From Bordetella genomosp. 8 (GTDB lineage: Bacteria > Pseudomonadota > Gammaproteobacteria > Burkholderiales > Burkholderiaceae_B), in contig NZ_CP021108.1 in the NCBI RefSeq assembly GCF_002119685.1, forward strand, positions 2,852,001 through 2,916,000: 64,000 bases of DNA. Reading direction: 5' to 3'. The translations under genes and the position numbers were made by a program. Under the pieces are notes generated by a model. The model saw only the letters and a program-made list of their open reading frames with translations. It was not told where the DNA came from and searched no databases. Shown piece after piece: positions 1 through 7,682 of this stretch. The first letter of the stretch is position 1, and every line of letters begins with the position of its first letter.

Positions 1-685
1 GCGTCAACCTTTGCTGCTGGTCGCGCAGGCTGACGTAGGCTTGGGCGACCTCGGCCGCCAGCGACACCTGGGTGTCGGCAAGATCCGCCTGGACGGCGTC
101 GGCCTCCGCGGACGCGGCCTCGACGGCGCGCCGGGTGCCGCCGAACAGGTCCAGTTCCCATGATGCGTCGAAGCCCGCCGTGTAGAACTGGACCGGGCCT
201 CGGCCGGACGAACCGCCGGAGCCGTTGTCCGAACCGCTGCCGTTGCCGCCGTGCGATCCCTGCGTCAAGGCCGACGTATCGGGCGCGCGGGTGCGGACCG
301 CCGCGCCCAATGCGCTGACCGTGGGCATGCCATCGGCGCTTGCCTGCCGCAGCTGGGCGCGCGACGCCCTGAGCCGTGCTTGCGCGGCATGCACGTCGGG
401 GTTGTGCGCCAGGGCCAGCTCGACCAGGGCATTCAATTGCGGATCGTTCAGCGCCAGCCACCATTTGCTGACGGCGGGACCGGTCGTCACCGCGTCGCGC
501 GGCGCGCGTACGAAAGCCGCTTGTGCGAGGGCGTTTGGCGCGGCGTCGGGCGCGCCGTGGTAGTCTGGACCGACGGTGCAGCCGGCCAGCGTCAGCCCGG
601 TCAGCCCGGCCAGCCCGGTCAGGACGGCGCTGGCGAGTGCCCGGATCGGGCGCGTATTTGATCGCATGGTGTCGTGCTTCGACAT
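1..685 (-). CDS. RND/EmrAB-type efflux outer-membrane lipoprotein (OprM/NodT family), partial
   Basis: This is the N-terminal part of an outer-membrane efflux channel; the rest lies beyond the left edge of the window. The reading frame stays open to base 1. A hydrophobic leader ends in a lipobox (LTLAGC), followed by the GPDY start typical of NodT/OprM lipoproteins. Further on it has WW-LNDPQLNALVELAL and NPDVHAAQARLR stretches characteristic of the TolC-like helical repeats. The start at 685 lies 5 bases after the stop of the EmrB-like gene; an in-frame ATG at 667 is an alternative. It is the last gene of an emrA-emrB-oprM style operon and should form the exit duct of that pump. Confidence 0.88.
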   Translation of the reverse strand, partial: MSKHDTMRSNTRPIRALASAVLTGLAGLTGLTLAGCTVGPDYHGAPDAAPNALAQAAFVRAPRDAVTTGPAVSKWWLALNDPQLNALVELALAHNPDVHAAQARLRASRAQLRQASADGMPTVSALGAAVRTRAPDTSALTQGSHGGNGSGSDNGSGGSSGRGPVQFYTAGFDASWELDLFGGTRRAVEAASAEADAVQADLADTQVSLAAEVAQAYVSLRDQQQRLT

Positions 686-690
686 GGGGT

Positions 691-2271
691 TCAATGGCCG
701 GCGCTGGGCGTAGTGGCGCCGCGCGGCGTGCGCAGCAGCAGGGCCAGCGGCACGCAGGCCAACAGGGCCAGCGCCAGCAGGTAGAAAGTCTCGGAATAGG
801 TCATGACGGCGGCCTGCTGCTGTATCTGCGCGGCAAGCTGGCCCAGGGCCCGCATATGCGAGTACGCCATGTCGCCGGTCTGCGTGAACCAGTTGGCGGT
901 GTTGGCGGCGATACGGTCTTGGCCAAGCACCGAATTGGCGGTCAGCGATTCACGCAGCATATGGTCGTGAAAGGTGTTGCGGCGATCGATGACGATGCCG
1001 ATCAAGGCCAGTCCCACCGAGCCGCCCAGATTGCGGGCCATGTTGTACAGACCGGCGGCTTCGCCGGATTCCTCGCGGGAAACCGCCGCCATCGACGCCT
1101 GGTTCAGCGGGAACATCGCCAGCACCTGTCCGATGCCGCGCAGCAGCTGGGACGCATAGAAATCGTGGCCCACGCTCTGCGCCGTCAGGTCGATGTCCAG
1201 CAGGCAACTGCCGGTAAACATGAGCAGGCCCGCGATGACCAGGATGCGGAAGTCCACCTTGGCCAGCAACCGTGGCAACAGCGGCAACATCAGGAAGGAA
1301 GGCAACCCCGCCAGCAGCATGACCGAGCCGGACTGCTGCGCGTTGTAGCCCGCGATCAGGCTCAGGAACTGCGGCACCAGATAGGCGACGCCATACAGCC
1401 CGGCGCCGATCGCCACCACGATGATGATCACGCTGGCGTAGTGCGGATTGCGCAGCAGGCTCAGGCGCAGGATGGGCTTGGCGGCCGTCAGCTGCGACAT
1501 GCCGATCAGCACGAAGCCCACCAGGGTCACGATGGTCAGCATGACGATCATGTGGGAATCGAACCAACGCTCGCGCTGGCCTTCTTCCAGCACCACCGTC
1601 AGGCTGCTCAGGCCGATCGCCAGCCCGACGATCCCCAGCCAGTCGGCCTTGAAGAATTCCGGCCAGCGCGGGCGTTCGGCGGGCAGGCCGCCCAGCAGCA
1701 GCGCCACCAGGGCGACGCATACCGGCAGGTTCACCAGGAAGCACCAGGACCAGCTGATGTTCTCGGCGAGCCAGCCGCCCACCACGGGCCCGAGCAGCGG
1801 GCCCAGCAGCACGATCAGGCCGAACAGCGTCATGCCCGCCGGCATCTGCGAACGCGGCAGCCGGGTGCGGATGATGGTCTGCGCGGTGGGGATCATCGCG
1901 CCGCCCGTGAAGCCCTGGCCCAGCCGCCCGGCGACCATCTGTGGCAGGCTGTGCGACAGGCCGCACATGACCGAGAACAGGGCGAACAGCACGGCATTGC
2001 CCAGCAGGAAATTGCGCAGGCCGAACACGCGCGTCAGCCAGGCCGCCAGCGGGATCATGACGATTTCCGACATCAGGTAGCCGGTGGATATCCAGGTGCC
2101 TTCGGTGCCGGTGGCGCCGATGGACCCCTGTATCTGCGGCAGGGCCGAATTGGTGATGGAGATGTCCAGCGTCGCCATCAATGCACCCAGCGCGCCGCCA
2201 GCCACGGCCACCCAGTCCGCCGCCGTGGCGCGCGGTTCGGCGGCGCCGGACGGTTGCGCGGCGTCAGCCAT
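691..2271 (-). CDS. emrB: DHA2-family MFS drug efflux permease (EmrB-like)
   Basis: A 526-residue integral membrane protein with the hydrophobic profile of a 14-helix major facilitator (DHA2, EmrB/QacA) drug:proton antiporter. The N-terminal half shows the signature LDISITNSALPQIQG near residue 36 and the motif C-like segment GPLLGPVVGGWL in helix 5. Its start overlaps the end of the upstream HlyD-like gene by 8 bases, so the two are translationally coupled, and an OprM-like gene follows. Together they would form a tripartite pump spanning both membranes. The substrate cannot be told from sequence. The symbol is given by family resemblance only. Confidence 0.9.
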   Translation of the reverse strand: MADAAQPSGAAEPRATAADWVAVAGGALGALMATLDISITNSALPQIQGSIGATGTEGTWISTGYLMSEIVMIPLAAWLTRVFGLRNFLLGNAVLFALFSVMCGLSHSLPQMVAGRLGQGFTGGAMIPTAQTIIRTRLPRSQMPAGMTLFGLIVLLGPLLGPVVGGWLAENISWSWCFLVNLPVCVALVALLLGGLPAERPRWPEFFKADWLGIVGLAIGLSSLTVVLEEGQRERWFDSHMIVMLTIVTLVGFVLIGMSQLTAAKPILRLSLLRNPHYASVIIIVVAIGAGLYGVAYLVPQFLSLIAGYNAQQSGSVMLLAGLPSFLMLPLLPRLLAKVDFRILVIAGLLMFTGSCLLDIDLTAQSVGHDFYASQLLRGIGQVLAMFPLNQASMAAVSREESGEAAGLYNMARNLGGSVGLALIGIVIDRRNTFHDHMLRESLTANSVLGQDRIAANTANWFTQTGDMAYSHMRALGQLAAQIQQQAAVMTYSETFYLLALALLACVPLALLLRTPRGATTPSAGH

Positions 2272-3496
2272 GCTGCTTCACCTGACCGGCGTCGTTCGCG
2301 CCCGCGCTGTTCGCGTTGCCGGCGGTATTCGCGGCGCCGGCGGCACCCGCGCGGCCCGCATTCCCGGAGGTCCGGGTATCGACGTCGGCCGTCACCGACA
2401 GGCCGGGCAGCAGCAGCCTGCGCGTATCCGCGTCCGTGTCCACGCGGATACGCACGGGTACGCGCTGGACGATCTTGGTGAAGTTGCCGGTCGCGTTCTC
2501 CGGTGGCAGCAAGGCGAACTGCGCGCCGGTCCCGGGGGCGAAGCTCTCGACCACGCCGCGCAGTTCCTGGTCGGGCAGGGCGTCGACATGCAGCGCCACC
2601 GCCTGGCCCGCCCGCATGCGGCCGATCTGCGTTTCCTTGAAATTCGCTTCCAGGTAGACGTCCTGCACGGGTACCACGGTCATCATGCGCGTGCCGGGCT
2701 GCACATACTGGCCCACGCGCACGCTGCGGTCGCCGACATTCCCGGACAGGGTCGCGCGCACCAGGGTGTCCTGCAGATCCAGGTTGGCCTGGCGGGCGCT
2801 GGCCTGCGCGGCCTCCAACTGCGCGCGCGCCTGGGATATCTGCGCGGTGCTGACGGCGATCTGCGCCTGGGCGGCCTGCACGGCTGCCTGGTTGGCCGCC
2901 AGCGTGGCCGCCGCCTGGTCGCGTTCGTTGGCCAGGTTGGACAGCCGCTCGGTGGTTTCCGCGCCGGTGGCGGCCAGGGGGCGATAGCGCCGCACCTCGT
3001 CATCCGCATGCCTGGCGTTCAGGCGCGCCACGCGTTCCTGCGCCTCGGCCTGCGCGACATTGGCGTTCTGCTGGCGGATTTCCGCCTGCGCGCGGTCGAT
3101 GTCGGCTTGCCGGGCGTCGATGGTGGCCTGGGCCTGGTCCAGCGCGGCGCGGTATTGGCGGTCGTCCAGGCGGACCAGGGGGTCGCCGGCCTGAACGGCC
3201 TGGTTGTCGCCGACATAGACCTGTGTGACGTAGCCGCTGACCTTGGGCGCGATGGTGACGCTGTCGGCCTGCAGATAGGCATCGTCGGTACTTTCGATGA
3301 AGCGTCCCACCAGCCACCAGTGCGCGCCCCAGGCAAGGGCGGCGACGAGCGCCACGGCGCCCACGCCCAGCAGGACGCCGCGACGGCGGCGCGGCCGTGG
3401 CCTGGCGGGATCCGCGCCCGGGGCGGACTGAGCGGGTAATGTTGGCGATCCAGGCGTGGGCGATCCAGGTGCGGGCGATCCGGCGGTGGCAGACAT
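2264..3496 (-). CDS. emrA: HlyD/EmrA-family periplasmic adaptor subunit
   Basis: Membrane-fusion (adaptor) protein of a tripartite efflux system. After a proline-rich cytoplasmic tail and an Arg-rich segment there is a single membrane helix (GVLLGVGAVALVAALAWG). It is followed by a biotinyl-lipoyl-like half motif (VSGYVTQVYVGDNQAVQAG), a long Ala/Gln-rich helical hairpin and the second lipoyl half (TLSGNVGDRSVRVGQYV). This order is that of EmrA. I chose ATG 3496 over an in-frame TTG at 3571, because the TTG lies within the AT-rich promoter region shared with the divergent TetR gene. It is first in the emrA-emrB-oprM operon. Confidence 0.88.
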   Translation of the reverse strand: MSATAGSPAPGSPTPGSPTLPAQSAPGADPARPRPRRRRGVLLGVGAVALVAALAWGAHWWLVGRFIESTDDAYLQADSVTIAPKVSGYVTQVYVGDNQAVQAGDPLVRLDDRQYRAALDQAQATIDARQADIDRAQAEIRQQNANVAQAEAQERVARLNARHADDEVRRYRPLAATGAETTERLSNLANERDQAAATLAANQAAVQAAQAQIAVSTAQISQARAQLEAAQASARQANLDLQDTLVRATLSGNVGDRSVRVGQYVQPGTRMMTVVPVQDVYLEANFKETQIGRMRAGQAVALHVDALPDQELRGVVESFAPGTGAQFALLPPENATGNFTKIVQRVPVRIRVDTDADTRRLLLPGLSVTADVDTRTSGNAGRAGAAGAANTAGNANSAGANDAGQVKQHG

Positions 3497-3645
3497 GGGG
3501 TGCGTGGGTGTGGAGGCACGTTGAATTTTGAACGGATGGAATATTTTTATCGTTTGGTAGAAATTTATCAAGTGCTATATTTTGTCCGTGACAGATCCAT
3601 GCAGGCGGCGGCCCACGCACCGCGGATGACACTGCGGAGACAAAC

Positions 3646-4383
3646 ATGAACGACAGCAAGCGCAGCCGGCGCGCGGCAGGCAGCGGGTATGCGCGTGGCG
3701 ACGAGACTCGCCTGCGCATCATCGAAGCGGCCATCGAACGGTTCGGCGAACTGGGCTTCGACGGGGCGTCCACGCGCGACATCGCGGCGCACGCGGGCGT
3801 CAACGCGCCGGCGCTGCAGTACTACTTCGAAAGCAAGGAAGGGCTGTACCGGGCCTGCGCCGAGCACATTGCCGACAACCTGCGCGTCGGCTTCGACCCG
3901 GCCATCAATGAGGCGTGGGCGGCGCTGGATGCCGATGCCGACGCGGAGGTCCTGATCGACGCATTCATACGCATCCAGGACCAGATGGCCGACCGCGCGC
4001 TGCAGGCATCGTGCGGCCCGGACCAGCGGATGTTCTTCGCCCGCGAGCACGCGGGGCATGAACCGCCCATCGCGTCGGACATTCTGCGCGAGCGGGTGCG
4101 CAAGCCCTTGGGTGACGTCTGCGTGGCCTTGATCGCGCGCCTCAGCGGCACGGACGTGGACGACACCAAGACCATGGTGCGCGTGTTCACGCTGCATGGG
4201 CAGCTGGCGATCTTCCACACATCCAAGCGCGGCGCGCTGTCGCTATTGGGATGGCAGGAGATCAATGCCGAGCGGGCGGCGCTGGTGAAAGAGACGGTGC
4301 GCGAGCAGACGCGCACCCTGTTGCGGCTCTGGAACAAGGAAGCGCAGGGCCGACGCGGCCATCGTGCCGCGGGCCGCGCCTGA
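3646..4383 (+). CDS. TetR-family transcriptional regulator, CecR/DUF1956 type
   Basis: A 245-residue regulator. Residues about 20-70 form a TetR helix-turn-helix (TRLRIIEAAIERFGELGF, then TRDIAAHAGVNAPALQYYF). The C-terminal part resembles the CecR (YbiH) ligand-binding domain, with MFFAREHAGHEPP and a final helix rich in charged residues. A good ribosome site (GGAGA) precedes the ATG. It is divergent from the emrA-emrB-oprM operon and most likely represses it, being relieved by a pump substrate. The 150-base gap between the two is AT-rich, with a -10-like TATATT at 3576-3581. No clear symmetric operator was identified. Confidence 0.88.
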   Translation: MNDSKRSRRAAGSGYARGDETRLRIIEAAIERFGELGFDGASTRDIAAHAGVNAPALQYYFESKEGLYRACAEHIADNLRVGFDPAINEAWAALDADADAEVLIDAFIRIQDQMADRALQASCGPDQRMFFAREHAGHEPPIASDILRERVRKPLGDVCVALIARLSGTDVDDTKTMVRVFTLHGQLAIFHTSKRGALSLLGWQEINAERAALVKETVREQTRTLLRLWNKEAQGRRGHRAAGRA

Positions 4384-4385
4384 TT

Positions 4386-4442
4386 CGCTACCGGGCGGCT
4401 TTTTCGCTGCCGGGCCGCCTTCTCGCTACCGCGCGGCCTTCT
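4386..4442. repeat. Three imperfect 19-bp tandem repeats at the 3' end of the photolyase gene
   Basis: Units beginning CGCT(A/G)CCG start at 4386, 4405 and 4424, exactly 19 bases apart. The last unit contains the stop codon and final codons of the photolyase gene; the other two lie between it and the convergent TetR gene. The translated tail (KAAR) is thus echoed in the non-coding copies, suggesting a local duplication by slippage. No function is implied. Confidence 0.6.
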
Positions 4443-5862
4443 TCGACGCGCCGGCGTACGTCTCGATGGCGCGCATCCGGCTTTCCCGCAGGTCCACGAT
4501 GCGTGCCGGATAGCCGCAAGCTGCCCGCTGGGCGTCCGAAGGCGCGTGGATGTCGCGATCGTCCAGCCCGGCCAGCTCGGGCAGCCAATGGCGCAGGAAG
4601 CGCCCGTTCGGATCGAACTTCTTCGATTGCGTTTCGGGATTGAAGACGCGGAAGTAGGGCACCGCGTCGGTACCCGTGGACGCGCTCCATTGCCAGCCGC
4701 CATTATTGGACGCCAGCTCGCCGTCGATCAGGTGGGCCATGAACCAGGCTTCGCCCTTGCGCCAGTCCAGCAGCAGGTTCTTGCTCAGAAACATGGCGGT
4801 CATCATGCGCAGGCGATTGTGCATCCACCCCATGGCGGCGAGCTGTCGCATGGCCGCATCGATGACGGGGAAGCCGGTGCGGCCATCGCGCCAGGCGCGC
4901 ATATCGTCATCCGAGTCGCGCCAGGGAATCGCGTCCGTTTCCGGGCGCATGGGGCGATGCATGGACAGCGAAGGATGCGCGGCAAGCAGGTGCTGGTAGA
5001 ACTCGCGCCAGAGTAGTTCGGTGATCCAGGTGCGTATGCCGGCGCGGCCGCTGTCCATCTCGCCATGATTGGCGGCCAGCGCGGCGCGCAGGCAGGCGCC
5101 CGGCGAAATGACGCCGGCGGCCAGGTAGGGCGAAAGGCGGCTGGTGCCGTCCACGCCGGGAAGATCGCGGTTCTCCACGTATCGATCGATGGACACATCG
5201 ACGAAATCGTCGAGCCGGCGCAGGGCGGCCTCTTCGCCGGCTGGCCACAGGCGGCGCAAGGCGTCGTCGGGCTCCGCGCCGTCGCCCAGCCAGTCCCGCA
5301 GCGGCGGGATGGCGTCGGGCTGCGCCGGCATGCGCGCCTGAGCCTTGGGTGTCGGTGCGGGACGGGGCGGGGCGGCCGTGAGCCGTTCCCGGCAGACCCT
5401 CGCATACGGCGTGAAGACCTTGTAGCACTCGCCCTTGCCGGTCGTAATGGTGCCGGGCCGCAGCAGCGTGCCGCCGTGGTGCAGGTTCCACTGCACGCCA
5501 TCGCGGTCCAGGCGCTCGGCGACGCCGGCGTCGCGCCGCCGCTCGTTCACGCCCCATTCGGCATTGGCGTGCACGGCGCGTATATCGTGCCGTTGGCAGA
5601 AGGAGGCCAGGGCGGCTGGCGCCTGGGACCAGTCATCGACGGCGCAGAACTTCAGCGGGATGTCCAATGCGGCCAGTTGCCGGCCCAGGTCCTGGAGATT
5701 GCGGTGCCAGAAGTCGACCTTGGCGGGCGCATCGCCATGCATGCGCCATTGCCCGGGAGCCGGCATGAAGAGCGCGAGCGCGGGGCCCGCTTCCAGTGCC
5801 GCCGCCAAGGCGGGATTGTCCTGTGCGCGAAGATCGGTGCGAAACCAGATGAGAGCAGCCAT
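4426..5862 (-). CDS. phrB: Deoxyribodipyrimidine photo-lyase (class I CPD photolyase)
   Basis: Light-driven DNA repair flavoprotein of 478 residues, close to the 472 of E. coli PhrB. The N-terminal alpha/beta antenna domain begins LIWFRTDLRAQDNPAL. The C-terminal FAD/DNA-binding domain carries the hallmark series WRDGRTGFPVIDAAMRQL, GWMHNRLRM, FLSKNLLLDWRKGE and NNGGWQWSASTGTDA, including the conserved Trp, Asn and Arg residues of pyrimidine-dimer photolyases. It would split cyclobutane dimers in DNA using FADH and an antenna pigment. It is monocistronic on this strand, between the TetR gene (convergent) and the reductase gene upstream. Tandem repeats overlap its 3' end. Confidence 0.95.
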   Translation of the reverse strand: MAALIWFRTDLRAQDNPALAAALEAGPALALFMPAPGQWRMHGDAPAKVDFWHRNLQDLGRQLAALDIPLKFCAVDDWSQAPAALASFCQRHDIRAVHANAEWGVNERRRDAGVAERLDRDGVQWNLHHGGTLLRPGTITTGKGECYKVFTPYARVCRERLTAAPPRPAPTPKAQARMPAQPDAIPPLRDWLGDGAEPDDALRRLWPAGEEAALRRLDDFVDVSIDRYVENRDLPGVDGTSRLSPYLAAGVISPGACLRAALAANHGEMDSGRAGIRTWITELLWREFYQHLLAAHPSLSMHRPMRPETDAIPWRDSDDDMRAWRDGRTGFPVIDAAMRQLAAMGWMHNRLRMMTAMFLSKNLLLDWRKGEAWFMAHLIDGELASNNGGWQWSASTGTDAVPYFRVFNPETQSKKFDPNGRFLRHWLPELAGLDDRDIHAPSDAQRAACGYPARIVDLRESRMRAIETYAGASKKAAR

Positions 5863-5892
5863 GCCGCCATTGTCGCATCGACGGCGAACTTC

Positions 5893-6843
5893 TCAACGCG
5901 CCAGGCTTGCCGCCACGTCGCCGGTGTCGCGCTGCCCGGCGTAGACCTGCAGCGCGCAATACGCCGTGCGCACGAGCGGCACCGCGATGCCATGGCGTTC
6001 GGCGCGCACGATCATGTCGCCAACGATGGCGTCCGCTTCCAGTCTGGGCGCTTGCTGGGCGATGTCGCGCATCATCGACGCCGCCCAGGTCGACTTGTCG
6101 TCAAGCAAGCGGGCGCCCAGGCGCTGCGTTTCGTCGTCGGACAGTGCGTGGCCTTCCGCCGCGGCGACCGCGCTGCATTCCCGCATCGCCTGCACCATCA
6201 GGTCGCGGCCATCCTGGGTCGCGAGTATGTCGGCGATGGTCCCGCGCATCAGGCAATTCATCAAGGCGCCCGAGGCCAGCATCACCCATTTGTTCCACAA
6301 GGCCTGATCGATCTCGCCAGCCAGCGCGCGGTTGCCGGGCGAACGGGCGAACAAGGCGTACGCCGCCTCCGCCACGCCGCGCGCGCCCGGCGCGCGGGCC
6401 CCGATCTGCACCACGTCGTTGGCGCCGAAATGACGGATCGCGCCATCCGCTTCCAGCATGGTGGCGATGTAGGCCACGCCGCCCAGTACCCGTGCGCGTC
6501 CGTAGCGTTGGTCCAGCGAGTCGTATACCGACATGCCGTTCAAAAAAGGCAGGATGGCGGCGGACCCGCTCATGGCGGGCGCGATATCGGCGACGGCATC
6601 GTCCAGGTCATAGGCCTTGCAGCTGAGCAGGACCAGATCGTAGGCCGCGGTCAGGGCGTCGCGGGTCACGGCGCGCACAGAGCCGGTGTAATCGCCCAAC
6701 GCGCTGTACACGCGCAGCCCACGTTCGCGCAGCAATGCCGCGCGCCGCGGCCGCACCAGGAAGGTCACGTCCGCGCCTGCTTCCAGCAGACGCGCGCCGT
6801 AGTAGCCGCCGATGGCGCCCGCGCCGACAACCAGTATCTTCAT
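5893..6843 (-). CDS. 2-dehydropantoate 2-reductase family oxidoreductase
   Basis: A 316-residue NADPH-dependent reductase of the ApbA/PanE family. The N-terminal Rossmann motif GAGAIGGYYGARL sits at residues 7-19. The C-terminal helical domain contains the NKWVMLASGALMNCL stretch that holds the catalytic Lys in this family. The start at 6843 is chosen because GGAGAA lies just upstream and the dinucleotide fold begins directly after it; an extended frame to 6912 exists but is not supported. Paralogues of PanE are common in Bordetella and often act on other 2-keto acids, so true ketopantoate reductase activity is uncertain. A strong promoter with a palindrome in its spacer lies at 6919-6948. 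Confidence 0.85.
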   Translation of the reverse strand: MKILVVGAGAIGGYYGARLLEAGADVTFLVRPRRAALLRERGLRVYSALGDYTGSVRAVTRDALTAAYDLVLLSCKAYDLDDAVADIAPAMSGSAAILPFLNGMSVYDSLDQRYGRARVLGGVAYIATMLEADGAIRHFGANDVVQIGARAPGARGVAEAAYALFARSPGNRALAGEIDQALWNKWVMLASGALMNCLMRGTIADILATQDGRDLMVQAMRECSAVAAAEGHALSDDETQRLGARLLDDKSTWAASMMRDIAQQAPRLEADAIVGDMIVRAERHGIAVPLVRTAYCALQVYAGQRDTGDVAASLAR

Positions 6844-6918
6844 GCTGTTCTCCAACTCATACGCCGGCCATCCATGCGATGCGCGGCTCGCGCCGCCGGT
6901 GCGGCGATGCATGGCCGC

Positions 6919-6948
6919 AATTTAGTTGCATATGCCAATATTCGTCAA
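6919..6948 (-). promoter_or_regulatory. Sigma-70 promoter of the PanE-like gene with an operator-like palindrome in the spacer
   Basis: Read on the minus strand, TTGACG (6948-6943) and TAAATT (6924-6919) are separated by 18 bases, close to the sigma-70 consensus. The spacer holds TTGGCATATGCAA, with an 8-base perfect palindrome GCATATGC at 6928-6935. Such sites are typical of GntR/FadR-type operators, so repression from within the spacer is likely. No regulator gene is adjacent, so control would be in trans. No experiment supports this. Confidence 0.6.
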
Positions 6949-7097
6949 GCTGCGCAGGGCACAGATCGCATGCCGCATGGTGGGGTGGGCAGTGGGCGGC
7001 GGAGGGCGGGCCCACCGTCCCGGCGGCGGGACACCATAGGCATCGTCGCCGGTCCGCTATCATGGCCGCTGTCGATACTGCGGTCAGGAATTGCTAC

Positions 7098-7682
7098 ATG
7101 GATGTGCACGCCACCCTCAAGGACGCCACGCGCGAGCGCCACGAACGCCTGGACGGTTCGCTGCGCATCGGCGCGGCCGATGCCGGTTATGCGGACTACG
7201 TGGCCTATATCGCCGCGCTGGGCGGCTGGCTGAGACCGGTGGAAGACGCGCTATGGGCCAGGGACTGGCCCGCATCGCTGCACCCTCAGGCGCGCCGCGA
7301 CAAGTCGGCGCGCATCGACCGGGACCTGGCGGCGGCGCGCGCCCTGGGGGAACAAGTGCCCGTGGCTCCCGCCTGCGACCGCTTGCCGTCGGTCGGCCGC
7401 TCGCGCGCCTACGACGCGGGCGTCATGTACGTCATCGAAGGTTCGCAACTGGGTGGCCGCATGATGGCCAAGCGGCTGCGCCAGGCGTGGCCGGATCGCG
7501 AGTTCCACTACATGGACGGCTACGGCGCGGATCTGGGTGCCTTGTGGAAGGATTTCACCGCCTTCCTGGGCGAGGCGCTGCGCAGCCAGGCGGACCTGGA
7601 CGAGGCCGTTGCCGGCGCCCGCGACGCCTTCGACAGCCTGGCGGACTGGCTGCGACGCCAGGGCCAGGCCGGAAGGCATTGA
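7098..7682 (+). CDS. bphO: Heme oxygenase (bacteriophytochrome-associated, BphO-like)
   Basis: A 194-residue protein with the bacterial heme oxygenase layout: the proximal helix LKDATRERHERLD places the heme-ligand His at residue 15, and a Gly-rich distal helix reads YVIEGSQLGGRMM. It would open heme to biliverdin, iron and CO. AGGAA before the ATG gives the ribosome site. It converges tail-to-tail, without a gap, on an operon ending in bacteriophytochrome signalling genes, whose photoreceptor needs biliverdin as chromophore. That context argues for BphO rather than an iron-scavenging HemO/PigA. Unusually, it is not in the same operon as bphP. Confidence 0.88.
   Translation: MDVHATLKDATRERHERLDGSLRIGAADAGYADYVAYIAALGGWLRPVEDALWARDWPASLHPQARRDKSARIDRDLAAARALGEQVPVAPACDRLPSVGRSRAYDAGVMYVIEGSQLGGRMMAKRLRQAWPDREFHYMDGYGADLGALWKDFTAFLGEALRSQADLDEAVAGARDAFDSLADWLRRQGQAGRH

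Noticed and set aside
523..2481. A very long plus-strand open frame opposite the EmrB and EmrA genes
   Set aside because: It is antisense to clear membrane-transporter genes and its product is low-complexity Arg/Gln/His; such open frames are usual in high-GC DNA.
3497..3571. N-terminal extension of the EmrA-like protein from TTG 3571
   Set aside because: The codons lie in the AT-rich promoter gap shared with the divergent TetR gene; ATG 3496 gives a normal adaptor N-terminus.
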